A stretch of 64,000 bases of DNA from Alisma plantago-aquatica (GCA_963693085.1 OY856410.1:566156406-566220405), one strand, 5' to 3'; positions 49,457 to 62,689 are shown, counted from the first letter of the stretch. The notes: generated from the letters alone by a model not told the origin. Numbers and translations: made by a program.

Positions 49457-52449
49457 TGAAGGTAAGGACCTCACTTTTTAGCATCCCCCAATTAAGGAAA
49501 GACCAAATAAGTTAAGAGCCATTACCTAAAGTTGCCAAGGACCCAAATTTATCCAAATATCAAATAATTGTAAATAATTTCCACTAATTCAAATATTGTT
49601 CACAAAATGCCCCTCGAAGGAGTTATATGAAATTTGTACATGATAACTATACATATGAGAACAAGCATCTATCTAATCCTCTTTATAAGTCAACTTTAAT
49701 GTCTACATATAATTTCATATGTCCATCATATCTTGATATTTTTATATTTAGCATGTACCTAAAATGGTGTGAATAAAAAACACATATCAGCATATCAAAA
49801 TATACTGTGTACGTGGGGTGCATTTAAAAGTGCACAAGTAAGCTAACAACATATAATCAATTAATTACTTACAAACAAGAACTGTCAGTTTATTCACATA
49901 TTCTAACCCACACTTGATATGTTATCTTGGGTGTGATCACTGTCCCTCAAGGACTCATGTGCATCACCCCTCAATTCATGTCATCCTAGGGTGCAAATAT
50001 GTTATCTTTATTTATGTGATACTCATAGTGCCATTATAATTGAACAAAATGTAAATAAACAACCAAAAATTTATTTTTTCAATCTTCGAGAAACACTTGA
50101 CAAACACTGGAATACTAATGTGGGTATTCATAACTATAACCACATACCTTAATGGTGCGCCATGCATATCATGTAGTTACACTTCAAGCATATTGTCCAA
50201 TCAAGCAAACAAACCAAGAAATCATCATTTAATCTACATGTATGTAAATCCTAAAGTGTCACCATCACAATGATTGGATTAAACACTACTTGGTCCTAAT
50301 CTAGGATTTAGAGTTATCTGGGGTTTAAAGTATTGAATAAAGGCTCAAACCCTATTTCCATAGATTATTAAAGATATGGTGAAACCCTGATTATTATATC
50401 CATCTCATCCTTTCATTATGATCACTTAGATTTAATTATGTTCATTAAAAACATTGCATGTTATGACCTTTGGATTCAAAACCCTAATTATACATATGTA
50501 TGACTATCCACTAATAGAAACTCTAGTTATCATCATGATGGTCATAATCATGTTAAATCACCATTAGATTTCAAACTATCAGATTAGATTGAAAAAAACA
50601 TATTTAACATGACTAACAACCTACTCATAAAAAACTAGGAGTTTTATGCATTAATCACCATTTAAAACATAATGATATTTTATTCACATTCCTCACATTT
50701 TTATAATTAATTTGCATATCTAACCTATCGTGATTGGAGCTACAAATTAATTATTACAATAGTCTTAAGTTAATCCTTTTATTGGCCAATTAGGCACTGA
50801 CACCTCAGAAAAAGAGTTGTTTTTATTATTAGTTGGCTCGCTGGGTCATGGTGGGGGGCAGAAGACCACTGTACCCCTACACTTTACGTACCTATGATGG
50901 ACATTCAAATATTTTGACACAATATCATCCCTAACCTCTCGACAGAGGCATGTTCCTCCCTAGAGGAGGCAACTGTGGGTTGTCCTCACGTACTCCTAGG
51001 CTACAAAACCCCAGAGGAGGTCGGACTAGATCTACCTCACCTTGGTAGACATGGGTGGTCATCTGGTGTGGGCGGAGATGACCAGAGACGACTATATAGA
51101 GCCCTAGGTTACTAGGTATACAACATGTCTTATTACTAAGAAAGAGAGTTAGAGATCGTACCTAGACGTCTCGTGCATAGGTTAGTGGGTAGAGCAACAT
51201 CGTTGGAGTTTGTAACATTCACCATGATATATGGGATCCCCAAGGAACCCTACAAGTCCCTCCCTTGTCGTGAAGATGAAAGGGCCGGAGCTCAATGCTC
51301 CATGTTGTTTCCTGGTCTTCTGACCCATAACATCGCTTTGGATATTCTACAACTAGATCTAAGTTTCTGGCGATGAAGGCTTCCTCCACAACCCTTTATA
51401 TATGTATGTATCTTAGGTAAAAACCCTATTGGATCCTACGAAGGGAGGGAGAGGGAGACAAATTGTTGAGAAGAAACTTGGTTCCACTTTCATACACGCT
51501 TACCATGATTGATTGGAATGGAAAGGTGATTATGTATTAACCTATGATAGGATGTTTTTGAAGATAATTACCCTTTCCCCACATAGCATCTCAGCCTAAT
51601 CAAACTTCTATCCACAAGGTACCAAAAAGCCTTTAGGGGAAGCATGAAATTTAACTCGACATTCCACTTGTGGTAGATAACCTTAATGACTTTTCAATGA
51701 TTAAGCACTTGTTTCCAATACTAAATCTCCCTTAGAATGATACTATTGTATGGTTGAAAGCCATTATACAAACATATGGTGCATATTAGATAGTTGGTCA
51801 TTAATCTATTAGGAAACCCTCTAGACTATTCTTCCTCTCTATCTTTGAGATATTCCTCCCATTAATTATCCTTATTTCAAGAAAACTCACTAATACCTTT
51901 TATAAGTTATATTCAGTAATTGGAATTTATTGAAATGTATTTTATATACCAAACTTGTTCTCTTAAACATCTCATTAAATCAATTACCATTACATCATGA
52001 AACATCCTTTTTCCTCCCAATTTCTAGAATTCTCTTGTTTAATTATTATTTTCAAGTATACCAAAATTCAAGCTGAGTTATTCTTGTTTGATGCCCCAAA
52101 CATTATGTTGCCATTATTGGTTAGATAACCACTCCTTTAATTATCTAAAACACTACATGATTTATTTTCCTTTTGTAAGCTTGCACATTATCTCATATTT
52201 CTATTATTCAACAAATCTTAAAGCCATTACTATTTATATATGCATGAAATTGCTTATTTCTTAACTTGTGCCACGGGGACATATTTGCAAAGCAAATATT
52301 CTCATCAGTCTCACTTGGGCCATGGGTTGAACTCATGCAACAAAGTGGTTTAGTATTATTATTCCATCAATAATATCCTTAGCGAAAACATTTATCGATC
52401 CATGCCTTTTATTTAGTAAATTCAATTTCACAAAATTGAGGATATTACA
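49457..52449 (-). repeat. 5' LTR of the minus-strand gypsy-type element (2993 bp)
   Basis: Minus strand: starts TGTAATATCCTCAATTTTGTG at 52449 and ends at CA (49457) beside the priming site. The first ~330 bp match the start of the left LTR, but beyond that the two differ. A TATA-like CATATATAAAGGG lies near 51405-51393 on the minus strand. No coding region. Confidence 0.6.
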
Positions 52450-54950
52450 GAACTTCAAGAATTCAAGAGACTACAACAAGTTGTCCACCAAGTTCATGAT
52501 AAGCAAAATGGTTATGGTGTGCAAGATCCAATACGCTCATGCCCCCTAAAATAGTCATGATTTGGAGCTCTCAAGACAACCCTACTATAAGAAATGACCA
52601 AGTTCACCTCCCTCCATAATGACTATGACACCCACCACGGTCGTTCTACCACCCACCCACCACAGTTGTGCTACCTAAAAATTCCCAATACCAAAACAAC
52701 CTGACATTACAATCATTTCACCATGCATGTATGTTTCACTCCACCACAGCCGTCATCCACCCCATACACCATGGTAGTGGTGCCCAAAATGACTGCGGTG
52801 GTCCACTCCTCTAGTTCACTTTTTTCCATTGATTTTCCAATTCTACCCCCACTTAACCATATGGTTCCCAAGCCCCTATATAAGCATTGGTGGTGTATGG
52901 GAGCATGGGTTAGCACTTATTACCACTTGCTAGAGCATTCATTGAGCTACCTACTCACTTCCACCTACTCCCACTTCATCTCCACATCAAAACTGTAGAT
53001 TTGTAGGGTTTTGATTTTCCCTATCCACATTTCCGTGTTTCTTATCTACCAACGAGGGAGGAGATTGGTCATTTACAATTGGAGGTGAAGAAGGATGAAT
53101 CATCACCAAGCATCCATGGTATGTTATGCTTCTAGTCCTTCTCTCTCTCTTTCGTGTATTATGAGTATCTAAACCCCTTAGGTGTGATGTGGGGTATAAA
53201 ATGTGACTTTGATACCATGTTGGAGTAAAATAATTGTAAACTTTATGATTTCATTTTACAATTATTATATTTTACTTATATCCTATTTCCCGTGAATTAC
53301 TTTGTGCTTTGTACTTGAAAACACCTAGGTTTTAGAGGAAAATTGTAGCTATATTAGAATTTGTTCCACATCTAACTAGTGGATCCCTATCTTGCTACCC
53401 ATCTTCCTACATATCAAATCGTTCTCCTACATCAGGTGAGATTTCTAAGTTTCTAGTTTGGAAGCACTTAGTGAAATGGTTTGTAGCTACTTAAAGGCTA
53501 TATGGTAGGTGATGTGAGGTGAAAAACCTTCCTTTCCATCCTCCATTACTACCGTTGTCCCTCATTTTCCCTAAGAGCTTCCATTATAGAAACATATACT
53601 TATTAGGACTTAGTTTAATTTCACCTAAATCCTAGTCAAATGAACCTCAAAGGGTTGGAAGGGGGTGACAGGGACTAGTTCCCCTACACTCACCCAATTC
53701 CATCCATGGTCAACTAGTAGTTCAGAGCAATTCTCTATCACTTATCTTGGTTGTTTGGTTTGATAATATAAATGAATTATTGATTCATGCATGTTATGAC
53801 CCACAACCTATAGTCACATTGCACCCAAATATACCACACTTACCATAATTGTTTAAAATCCTAATTACTAGTCTTGCTTCATTAATGCTAACATAGTTAG
53901 CTTGTTTAATTTTTTTTAGTCAATTGCCTAGTTCATGATAGTTTGTCTTTGTTAGAAGTATATAGTGATCACTTCTGGTTACTTGTGCTTTTTCTAGTTA
54001 GACAATTGATAGTATATTTCTTTCATTGCTCTTGTTGACTAATTATTAGTTTAGCACTTGCTTTTTCCCAATCTAGCTAGGTCTCTCTGAATTTGTCAAT
54101 TATGATTGCTTTGTTAGTGTAGTGCTTAGTGCTAATTATTTTTTGCTTGCTTTATTATAATTGATTTTTCCCCTCTTGCCTAATCTTATAGACTTAACTT
54201 TTTAGGGTTATCTTAGGCTTTGTTCTTGCCTCTCTTAACTGCTTGACCACATTAGTGTAACTCAAAATCTAAGATCAAATGCTTTAACCCTACCCTCCAC
54301 ATTAGGAACCTAGCATAAACAAACTAAGCTCCAATGATTTCTATCTCCCTTGGGTTTGACCCCTAACTTGTCATCTTATATGCTAAAATTCAACCCATGT
54401 ACTTGCAAAAAAGTGTTTTAGTATATTTGAGTGTGTTGATTAGGGTTATAAATTTGTTAGCCCAACTATGCGCCTAAGGCACGTCTAGACACATCAATTG
54501 TCTAGGGGTACCCTTGGTCTCATCATGAACCTAGTTCTATTTGACTCGAGAAAAAAGTTGACTTTGGATTTCAATTCTAACTACTATGGATTCAAGATTA
54601 TGTGTTTCACTCTAAATGGAGTTTGGTTTAGGTTCTAAACATGGTAGATTTAGGTCCTGGAAATTCTCTTATTACAAGGATTGATTTTTTAATTTCCCCT
54701 CCCCATTGTACCCTACTCACTTGTAATGTGATGTTAGTAATGCAACAATTGAGAACCTTTCACTCATGTAGCATTTACATTGTGACAATGTAATAGTAGA
54801 TAATTTAGTGAGTGTCTTTGACTCATTCAATGTATGCAATCACAAATAGTGGTAGTAGCAACTCAAAGAGATACAAATCACATGTAGTGAGACTCTGGAG
54901 AGTGTAATCACATGAGTTGGGGCTCTTACAACTGAAATAGTTGTCATTAT
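52450..54950 (+). other. Unassigned; possible old Tat/Athila-like LTR
   Basis: No convincing gene. A TATATAAG box at 52877-52884, pyrimidine-rich DNA after it, and near 54350 the word ttgggtttgacccc followed by acccatgtacttgc resemble the R-U5 ends of plant Tat/Athila-type gypsy LTRs. No priming site or second copy was found. The 91-codon plus-strand ORF at 52723-52998 has no recognised domain and is C-rich by composition. Confidence 0.3.
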
Positions 54951-57132
54951 TGTTGTCATGCCCTAGAAACCAATCATTAGATGATGGCTATAGGGACATT
55001 TTGTACTTTTGATTTGATTAACAAAGGTGATTCTAATTTATTGATGTACATTTCATCATTTTGATATTAATGTACATAATAAATGCCCTTAGAATGATTG
55101 GTTTAAAACCATGAGACTTCAAGTATGTGACTTGAATATGAGATTCTAATGGATGCTAAGAAAAATATTCTTAAATGCCCCTAATCAACTACTATTGAGG
55201 ATTGGACAATAATGATACATGTGTGACTAGTATGTGTGGTGACTGATGACCATGTCTCACAGGTCACTGGTATTGGATACCAAGCCAAACACATAGGTAT
55301 TTGTTAGAGAATAAGTGTACTAGATAGACCCTCCTTGACAGTGATTCATGGTCTATTGTATGATAGTCATAATTGAATCTCAAGTGCAATAGTGGTGTTG
55401 TGGTCCTTCGACTTGAAATCATTACAATGACGATATGTAGGTCATCATGATTTGACACTACCCAAAGTGACCTTGAAGAAGTCTACCATAAAGGTAGTCA
55501 TTGGGTGTAATGAGAGTTGTGCTACACATTATTAGTGATGTAGACAAAATTTTTCCCTACCATATAATGGGAAGACATCTAATGCCTCTTGATAAGTGAG
55601 ACTAGAGAAATGCATGGACACACACATGTGAGACAGTATATGATATTGGGATTATGTGTATCTTGCTAGTCTACTTTGAGATCAAGGAACTTAGACTAAA
55701 CATATTGAGGACGACGTGTACATGCCTCTAGTCCAATCTAGATATATATGACAAAAGAATTATACAACATGGTAACATTGGTCATTGTTGATTTAGTCTT
55801 GTTTGACTAATCTTACTGCTTGGGTAGCAATGATGTGTATCTAGACACCTCTTATTGCTTATGGATCTTGATATTTATTAGTGAATCCATTGCCAATGTA
55901 GTATGGTGCCTATAGGGTTATATTCATAGAGATAGCTTGAGGAAAGTCTGAATTGGACCTTATTGTAATTGTTATAATAAATATAGGGACCTAAAAGTAA
56001 GCTTTTAGGACCAAAATACCACATGGATCCAGACTTAAAAAATCAATTTCCACAAATTAAGGAGACCAAAATCATTCTTGATGAAGATCTTCACTGACAT
56101 CACGCAAATTGACGTGATGCCCGTATGAAAAAATCTACTATAGACATGGGTGACAGATTGACATGACCCCCATGCACACAAAACAAGGTAGGGTCTCCTC
56201 GATGGATTCCCATGTTCTACCACCTATAAGATGCAGATCAAGATAGGAAATCTATGGCTGAATAGCATGATCTTCCACGAACGTGCATGACAAAATAATG
56301 CGATCTGCCAGAGGTGACTTTGGGGTCATATTTGGGATCAAAAGAGTCATCTATTTGACCTTGGGTTTTGTGCAAATCACTTATAGTTCCCACAATCTAC
56401 CACAGAAAATCACTAATAGATTTCCATGATTTGAAAATACAAAAATAGTTTTCTTCATACATCCTGAGAAACTCTAGAGTGCCAAAACCTTGGAAAGGAG
56501 TTTTGATCTAGAGAGATTCAAAGGAGACATGGATTGTAAGGTCTAGATCTACACTGTGCACTACAAGCTGAATCATTAGATTCTCTTCCATGATAAGGTA
56601 TAAATTTGTAAACCATAGTCTAGTTTTGTTTCATTAGATGGATCATGATCAAAGGATTCTAAAAAAATTATTCCATTTTATTTTCAGCTCTCGAGATTTC
56701 AACAATGGTATTAGAGCCATTTTTAATGCTCTTTATTGACTTTTTAAATTATGAATTGAGTTTTTGTCATTGGACGATGATAGTACATATATTTCATATG
56801 AAAACTATGAAAATACAGTTAATGAGAATGTCGAGACTTATATCATCGTGATCATATTATGATATGATAATATATGTGTATATATATGCAAATTCAAGGT
56901 GATGTCTCAAAATGGTTTTGTTTGGTGTGTGATGCATGATTATGTCCAAACCCTAATTGTGATTGCTTTTATTGCATTTGGTTGATTGTTTGTGATTCTT
57001 AATACAAATTGCATGTCATACCTTCTCAATTTACTCCATGTGTAAGGATTCCCACCTGATTCCCCTCAAATGTAACTCAAGGTTTCTCTTACATATGATG
57101 TAATAGTTTTAGGATCATCTAGGATATACGAC
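54951..57132 (+). mobile_element. Ty1/copia B-type element 'B2', 5' part only
   Basis: LTR 54951-56704 starts TGTTGTCATGCCC and ends tttcaaca. It resembles the B1 LTR, for example around 55265-55500 versus 5600-5850. Priming site TGGTATTAGAGCC at 56706. The leader 56719-57132 matches the B1 leader (tcccctcaaatgtaactcaaggtttctc near 57060 versus 960-1000). At 57133 it is broken by insertion of an A-type copia; the remainder lies beyond the window. Confidence 0.75.
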
Positions 57133-57856
57133 TGTTGGTATATATGCCCATAGATCCATCCCGAGTGATTGCATGGAGTTGGATATTAATTATTTAATTA
57201 ATGCGATTATTTGGTTAATTAATTAATTCCAAAATATTCCAATTAATCCATGAGCATTTTAATTAACACAGTCTTTCTGTTTATCGATGGGTTTAGGAAA
57301 CCCTGTTTCATTTCGTATCCTATTTGAAGGGGTTTGACGGCCGATATCTTTACAAGATATTGAGAGAGGCTTTTTAGTTTATGGTCATGTATGTAAACCC
57401 TAGACGTCACCATCCTCAGGAGAGAAAGGAGAGAACCGTGACTCTAGCACGTAATCGTACAAAGACTACTCCTTCCTGCCGGCTTAGGAAGTGCGACGTG
57501 GAGTTCTAGTCCATCTGTGTAGACGAAGTAGAGATGAAGATGCCGAGATTCCTGAATTCAGAGGATGTTAAAGACCGTCCATAAGCGCTATGAGCAGCAT
57601 ACATCACCACACTTAAGGAGCACCGTCAGATCTTCCCACAATGCATTCAGAAGATGGGAGAGAAGTACCGTCCATGTAAGCTAGTGGTGTTGCACACCAT
57701 CGTGTATTGAGATGTTGTCAGACATGCTCCATGACAAGGTATATCCTACAAACACGCTTTCTGAATATGCTATTGTCAATGAGATCCTATTGCGGGTTGC
57801 GTGGAAATATTTATTTGTTGCTTCCACCACACATGTTTCCTCCACAAAGCCCAATA
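57133..57856 (+). repeat. A-type 5' LTR of A2 (724 bp)
   Basis: TGTTGGTATATATGCCC to cccaata; same length as the A1 LTR. The TATA region (57350-57365) reads ctttacaag, so this copy has lost the box seen in A1. Confidence 0.85.
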
Positions 57857-57857
57857 G

Positions 57858-57870
57858 TGGTATCAGAGCA
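57858..57870 (+). other. Primer binding site of A2
   Basis: TGGTATCAGAGCA, a perfect initiator-Met-type match, one base after the LTR. Confidence 0.9.
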
Positions 57871-58519
57871 ACATCTATCTATGACGTATTTGGATTCATT
57901 TCGATATGATCGAATCAATGTATACTATTTCTGTGGTTGTATACGATGCGAACTTAAAATTGCTAATGTACATATCTAAACCTAATTCCACATATGCCAC
58001 ATGCTTTTGTTTTTGACGTTTCATGTGGGGTCGACTATGGAAAATACAGATTTTCCTAAGTGCATGGAAATAAAATTTCATAGAGGTGTTTCCCCTGTGT
58101 ACCCCGCATAGACTGTCTGGGAGTCAAAAATTTATTTAATGGGGAATGTCCCACATTAAAAGTACTGCAATTTTAATATGTATATACATATATGTAGATA
58201 TAACTATGATATCATACACATCACCTTTAAAATCTGTTTTATGTGGTGAATGCATGCACAGTTATCGCCTAGAATCCTCTTTTGTGAATGTTGTAAATGA
58301 ATGTGGTTGTGAATATTATGGATATGTTTGTTTGTGAATGCTATGGATGTATAATGGTTGCACGTGGATCCTTTGTATAAAGTATTTATCTTGCATGCCG
58401 AGCCTCATCTCTTATTCCAAAGTGTAATTAATTATTTCTCGTTATATTTGTACTCATATGGTGTAATAAAGATAGGATTAGTGTTAGTCTTTGTAAACTT
58501 GATGTAAGGAGGCCACTTG

Positions 58520-58680
58520 AAGATCCAAATCAAAGGAGCATCCATGGAGAAGCACCATGAAGATCCAATTCCAAGAAGCAAATTGAAGATCCAACTCCAA
58601 GGAGCGTCCATGGAGAAGTAACATGAAGATCCAATTCTATGAAGCAACTTGAAGTTCCAACCTCACAGAGCATCCATGAA
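58520..58680 (+). repeat. 66 bp minisatellite in the A2 leader
   Basis: ggagc(a/g)tccatggagaag at 58535 and 58601 marks the 66 bp period, with a partial third unit. Same position and unit as 12905-13045 in A1. Confidence 0.75.
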
Positions 58681-58966
58681 GTTGTTCATTGTAATGCTGA
58701 TCCTTACATGTGGATTCACAAGTTTTGTTGCATGAGATACATAAGACCTTAGGATTACAATAGTATGGCCATAACTGATGTATTTGTATTTGTGATTGCA
58801 TGTCTATCATTTGTGGTTGTGGATATAGTAGTATATGATATGGACTACAAGTATGTGGTGTTTGGATATGTATATGTATTAATAAAACCCCTCAATTAAT
58901 AATATTAAGTTTTAGTTGCCTTACATAAAGCAACACACATGAAAAGCTTGATCGACTATGTGTGGG

Positions 58967-59036
58967 CACGCCTCCGCGTGGTACACTATCTACCTCGTGG
59001 AAGTGTGATGGAGGGTGTGTGGGTCTGCCTCCGTAG
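58967..59036 (+). other. Twin small hairpins in the A2 leader
   Basis: CACGC-CTCC-GCGTG (58967-58980, perfect) and CTGC-CTCC-GTAG (59025-59036, one G-T pair), 58 bp apart, in the same place as in A1 and B1. Confidence 0.5.
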
Positions 59037-59426
59037 GCTACACACTTATTGTGCTGGCTTATGGGTTGGACTTAACTAGGGAACCTTGATAGGATTAAGT
59101 ACCTAGAGGCACACAGATACATCATGGCAAGGAGTTGTGCATGATCATATATCCAAGAGTTGAATATAATGCAATTGGTAAAAGTTGCCTACCTTAGTAT
59201 TTGGTCTTTGACGCTGGCGTTGGCTGGGCATTGATCCAAATATTTTGGATCTTGGCTCACTAGAAGGTTGTACGTTGCAATATTCCAAGTTAATAGTGAG
59301 GGCTATCGATTTGAATAAAATAGTGGGAGCATAATTAATTAAAGACATAATTAATTTCATTTATCAAATCTTTACAAGTCAAAATGTTTTGGACTAAATG
59401 CAAACTTTTTCTTTTATAGCAATCAA

Positions 59427-60256
59427 ATGGCAAACACCACTCACACATTCGTGTTGTAATCGGTCCTTGAGAAGGACACACTCTCTAGAATCAACTTTCA
59501 AAACTAGTTTAGGACGCTGAGAATTGTTCTCACGTAGGAGCATAAGCTCTATGTCCTTGAAACACTAGAGACAGCGTAACCCGCCTCAAATGCACCCAAG
59601 TTTGAAAAGGATGCTTACAAGAAGCACCTTGATGAGGTTGTAGATGTAAAGTGCCTGATGTTGTGCTCAATGAACTATGAGTTGCAAGAGAAGCATGAGA
59701 ACATGAATGTCATGGAGATGGTAACACATCTCAAGAACTTGTATCAACATCATGCAAGACAGGAGAGACATGATGTCTCCAAGGCTTTATTCAGGAGCCA
59801 GATGAAGGAGGGAGACTCAGTTAGTACCCACATACTCACTTTGATTGGGTACGTGGAAAGCCTATCCAAGATGGGATTTCCCCTAGGTCAAGAGTTGGCC
59901 TCTGATGTGATTCTACAATCGTTTCCTGAATCATATAGTCATTTTGTCATGAACTACAACATGAACAATCTTGACAAGCCATTGTCAGAATTGTTGGGCA
60001 TGTTGAGGATAGCTAAAGCATAGATGAAGAAAGACAATCCCAAGTCTTTGATGATGATCAGTAGGATAAAGGGGAAGTCAAAAGGCAAAGGCAAGGCTAA
60101 GAAAGGTTGTAAAGTTGAGCATAAGACAAAGTCATCCGTGCTCAAAGCTAAAGGTGGGATATTCAAAGAAGGTAGTTGTCACCATTGTCACCAGGCCAGA
60201 CATTGGAAAAGAAATTGTCCTCTCTACCTGGAGGAACTTAGGAAGAATAAGTAGGG
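59427..60256 (+). pseudogene. Copia Gag of A2 (broken)
   Basis: Aligned to the A1 gag start (ATG at 59427). Early stops include TAA at 59457 (A1 has CGA) and TAG where A1 has TGG (NFQNWFRTLR). The open stretch 59658-60023 is the UBN2 core (MLCSMNYELQEKHENMN..NNLDKPLSEL), ended by TAG 60021 where A1 has CAG. Then 60024-60256 gives the lysine-rich tail and the full zinc knuckle CHHCHQARHWKRNC, intact here but broken in A1. Confidence 0.85.
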
Positions 60257-61575
60257 AATAGAGATATCCACTTCAGGTATGTACGTTATTGAGGTAAACT
60301 TAAATACTTCTTCATCATGGGTAATAGATACCGGATGTGGATCTCACATATATTCAAATATGTAGGATGTGATAAGAAGTAAGCCTTTATGAAAGGGCCA
60401 AGTCAAGCTGCGGGTCGCTAATGGAGCAAGAGTTTCTACCACCACAGTTGGAGTTATTAGTTTATCTTTGCCTACAAGCCTTGTAATAGAATTATAGAAT
60501 TGCTATTATGTACCTGCTATTAATAGAAATATTATAATGTATCTTGTATGGACAAGAGTGTATTTGAATTTCACATTAAGAATGGAATGATTTCTATTTC
60601 TAAAGATGAGATGTTTTATGGAAATGCCCCTATGTCTTATGGTATCTACTAGTTAGAACTCGAGACTAGCATATACATCGTAAATACTAAAAGGCTAAAA
60701 CTTGACAACTCAAACAAAACATACTTATGGTATTATCGTCTTGGGCACATAAATGAGAAGCGCATGTCTAAACTCCATAAGGGATGATTATCTAGACTCT
60801 TTTGATTTTGAATCATTAGAGACATGTGAGGCTTTTTTATTAGGCAAGATGACCAAGACTCCTTTCAGTGGACACAATGAGAGAGATAGTGATCTTCTAG
60901 GGATCATACATATTGATGTATATGGACCTTTTAGATCAAATGCTAGAGGAGGCTATCAATACTTCATTACCTTCACCGATGACCTCAGTAGGTATGGCTA
61001 TGTATATCTTATGAAACACAATTCAAAACTCTTAAAATGTTCAAGACTTTCATGAATGAAGTAGAGAAGCAACTTGGTAACAGTATTAAAGCACTCCATT
61101 TAGATTGAGGTGGAGAATACTTGAGCCAAGAGTTTGAGGACCTTCTGAGAGACCGTGGTATTGTATCAGAATGGACTCCAACTGGTACACCACAACATAA
61201 TGGTGTGTTAGAAAGAAGGAATCGTACATTATTAGACATGGTACAATCAATGATGAGTTCATTCAAACTTCCAATATCGTTCTGGGGATATGCTGTTGAA
61301 ACCGCAGTGTTTACACTTAACAATGTACCTTCCAAATCGGTTCAAAAGAAACCATATGAGATATGGAACAAGAATCATCCCAATTTGTTTATGTTAAAGA
61401 TTTGCAGATGTGAACCTTATGTTAGGAAACAATTTATTGAAATGCTTGGACACAAATCTAAAAAATTCTATTTTGTTGGATACCCAAAGGAAACTCAGGG
61501 ATACTAGTTCTACACACCAACTGACAACAAAGTGTTTGTTGCTGGGACTGCGATATTTATTGAAAAGGAATTTAT
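60257..61575 (+). pseudogene. Copia protease and integrase of A2 (broken, truncated)
   Basis: A DTG protease motif lies near 60330, followed by the VANGAR and NCYYVPA blocks with stops (TAG at 60363 where A1 has CAG). Integrase follows: ETCEAFLLGK (~60825), GDLLGIIHIDVYGPFR-type block, FITFTDDLSRYGYVYLMKH (~60960-61015), then after a frame break QEFEDLLRDRG, EWTPTGTPQHNGVLERRNRTLLDM (D,D,E core) and ISFWGYAVETAVFTLN (61121-61507). A TGA near 61107 replaces the Arg of the SDRGGEY motif. Cut at 61575 by the SIRE-like LTR. Confidence 0.8.
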
Positions 61576-61951
61576 TGTTGGCTAAATTGGACATTATTAA
61601 ACCTTTGTTTTGATGATGACAAACATTTCATTCTTGTGGATCTAGCTTGTTATTTGAGTGTTTTAGGGATAAACAAATAAGGAAGTGGATAATTGAAGAT
61701 ATATACAAATTGGAAGATCAACATGCTTAGATTGCCTATCATTTTCATGATTATACTCAATGTAAAAACTTGTATAAGTATATAATGTACAAGTACATAG
61801 ATATCATGTAAATCAAGTGTTAGATATTCCCTATCTACTCACAACACTTAGATAAACCCTCCCCTAAGATAGAATCACAATTACACATTGATACACACAC
61901 TTAGTAGATGATTAAACACATTGAAATAGGGACAATCTTAGTCAAAAAAAT

Positions 61952-62232
61952 TCTCGACTGAGACACTCTCAGTCGACAAAATCCTCGACCGAGAATCACC
62001 CCAGTCTAACTCATGAACACTGATTGTTGATCTACTCAAGTAACACTAGAATAGTCCTTGGTTGACAACATTCTTAACCGAGATAAACCTTTGAGCAGGT
62101 TCTATAGATGTTAGACTGAGTTAGAAAAGTAGTTGGGAGATGGAAATGAATGTTGCAACACATTTACCCTAACGTTCCACTCGATCAAAGAAATGGTCGA
62201 CCAAGACACACTCGGTCGACAAACTTCTTGAT
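61952..62232 (+). promoter_or_regulatory. Repeated GTCGAC/CTCGACCGAGA inverted motifs in the SIRE-like LTR
   Basis: Two blocks (61952-61996 and 62192-62232) each pair a (A/G)GTCGACaaa half with a CTCGACCGAGA- or CTTGATCGAGA-like half, with a weaker block near 62060-62085. They lie 140-420 bp upstream of the TATA box, where enhancers would be. Confidence 0.45.
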
Positions 62233-62373
62233 CGAGACAAGTTCTGGACTACACTTTTTAGCACTAAACAACTAGCCATTGCAATATAATTTAAGGACAC
62301 CTAACGGCTAGTTGAGCACTAAGAACACCCTAGAAAGTGTCTAGCACATCCCTAAGCACTTGTAACCTATTCC

Positions 62374-62381
62374 TATAAATA
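62374..62381 (+). promoter_or_regulatory. LTR promoter TATA box of the SIRE-like element
   Basis: CCTATAAATAGGAG, a classic plant TATA context. The transcript would begin ~30 bp downstream. Confidence 0.7.
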
Positions 62382-62689
62382 GGAGAGGCCTTAGGACACC
62401 CAAGGCATCACTTGTGCATACAATTACACTTGAGATTCATTCTTAGTGAGCAACAAGCAAAGCCACACTTGTAATTTGTTTCTGTGAGCTCTACATTAGT
62501 ATCCTATATCCTAGAATCTCCTAGCCACCACACTACCACGTTCATCTATAGTGGATAGGAGATCAATACGCTTGATATAGGATCAAAGCACTGTACTCAT
62601 TGGTAACATTGTTTCTTTCTTCCAATCTTGTTCCTTGTATTATATTTTGTTCTCCTTGACTACTCCTAGGTTGGAGGCTATTGAAAGGA

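Larger units (their letters stand above)
57133..61575 (+). mobile_element. Ty1/copia A-type element 'A2', 5' part, interrupted by a SIRE-like element
   Basis: LTR 57133-57856, priming site 57858, leader with the 66 bp minisatellite and twin hairpins, gag, protease and the start of integrase, in the same order as A1. The sequence stops matching A1 at 61575, inside the pol region downstream of integrase (A1 position ~9950), where a new LTR begins. Flank acgac at 57128-57132 is the left half of its own target duplication. Confidence 0.85.

Noticed and set aside
52723..52998. 91-codon plus-strand ORF near a TATA box
   Set aside because: Begins upstream of the TATA box, no domain, C-rich composition. 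More likely part of an old LTR.
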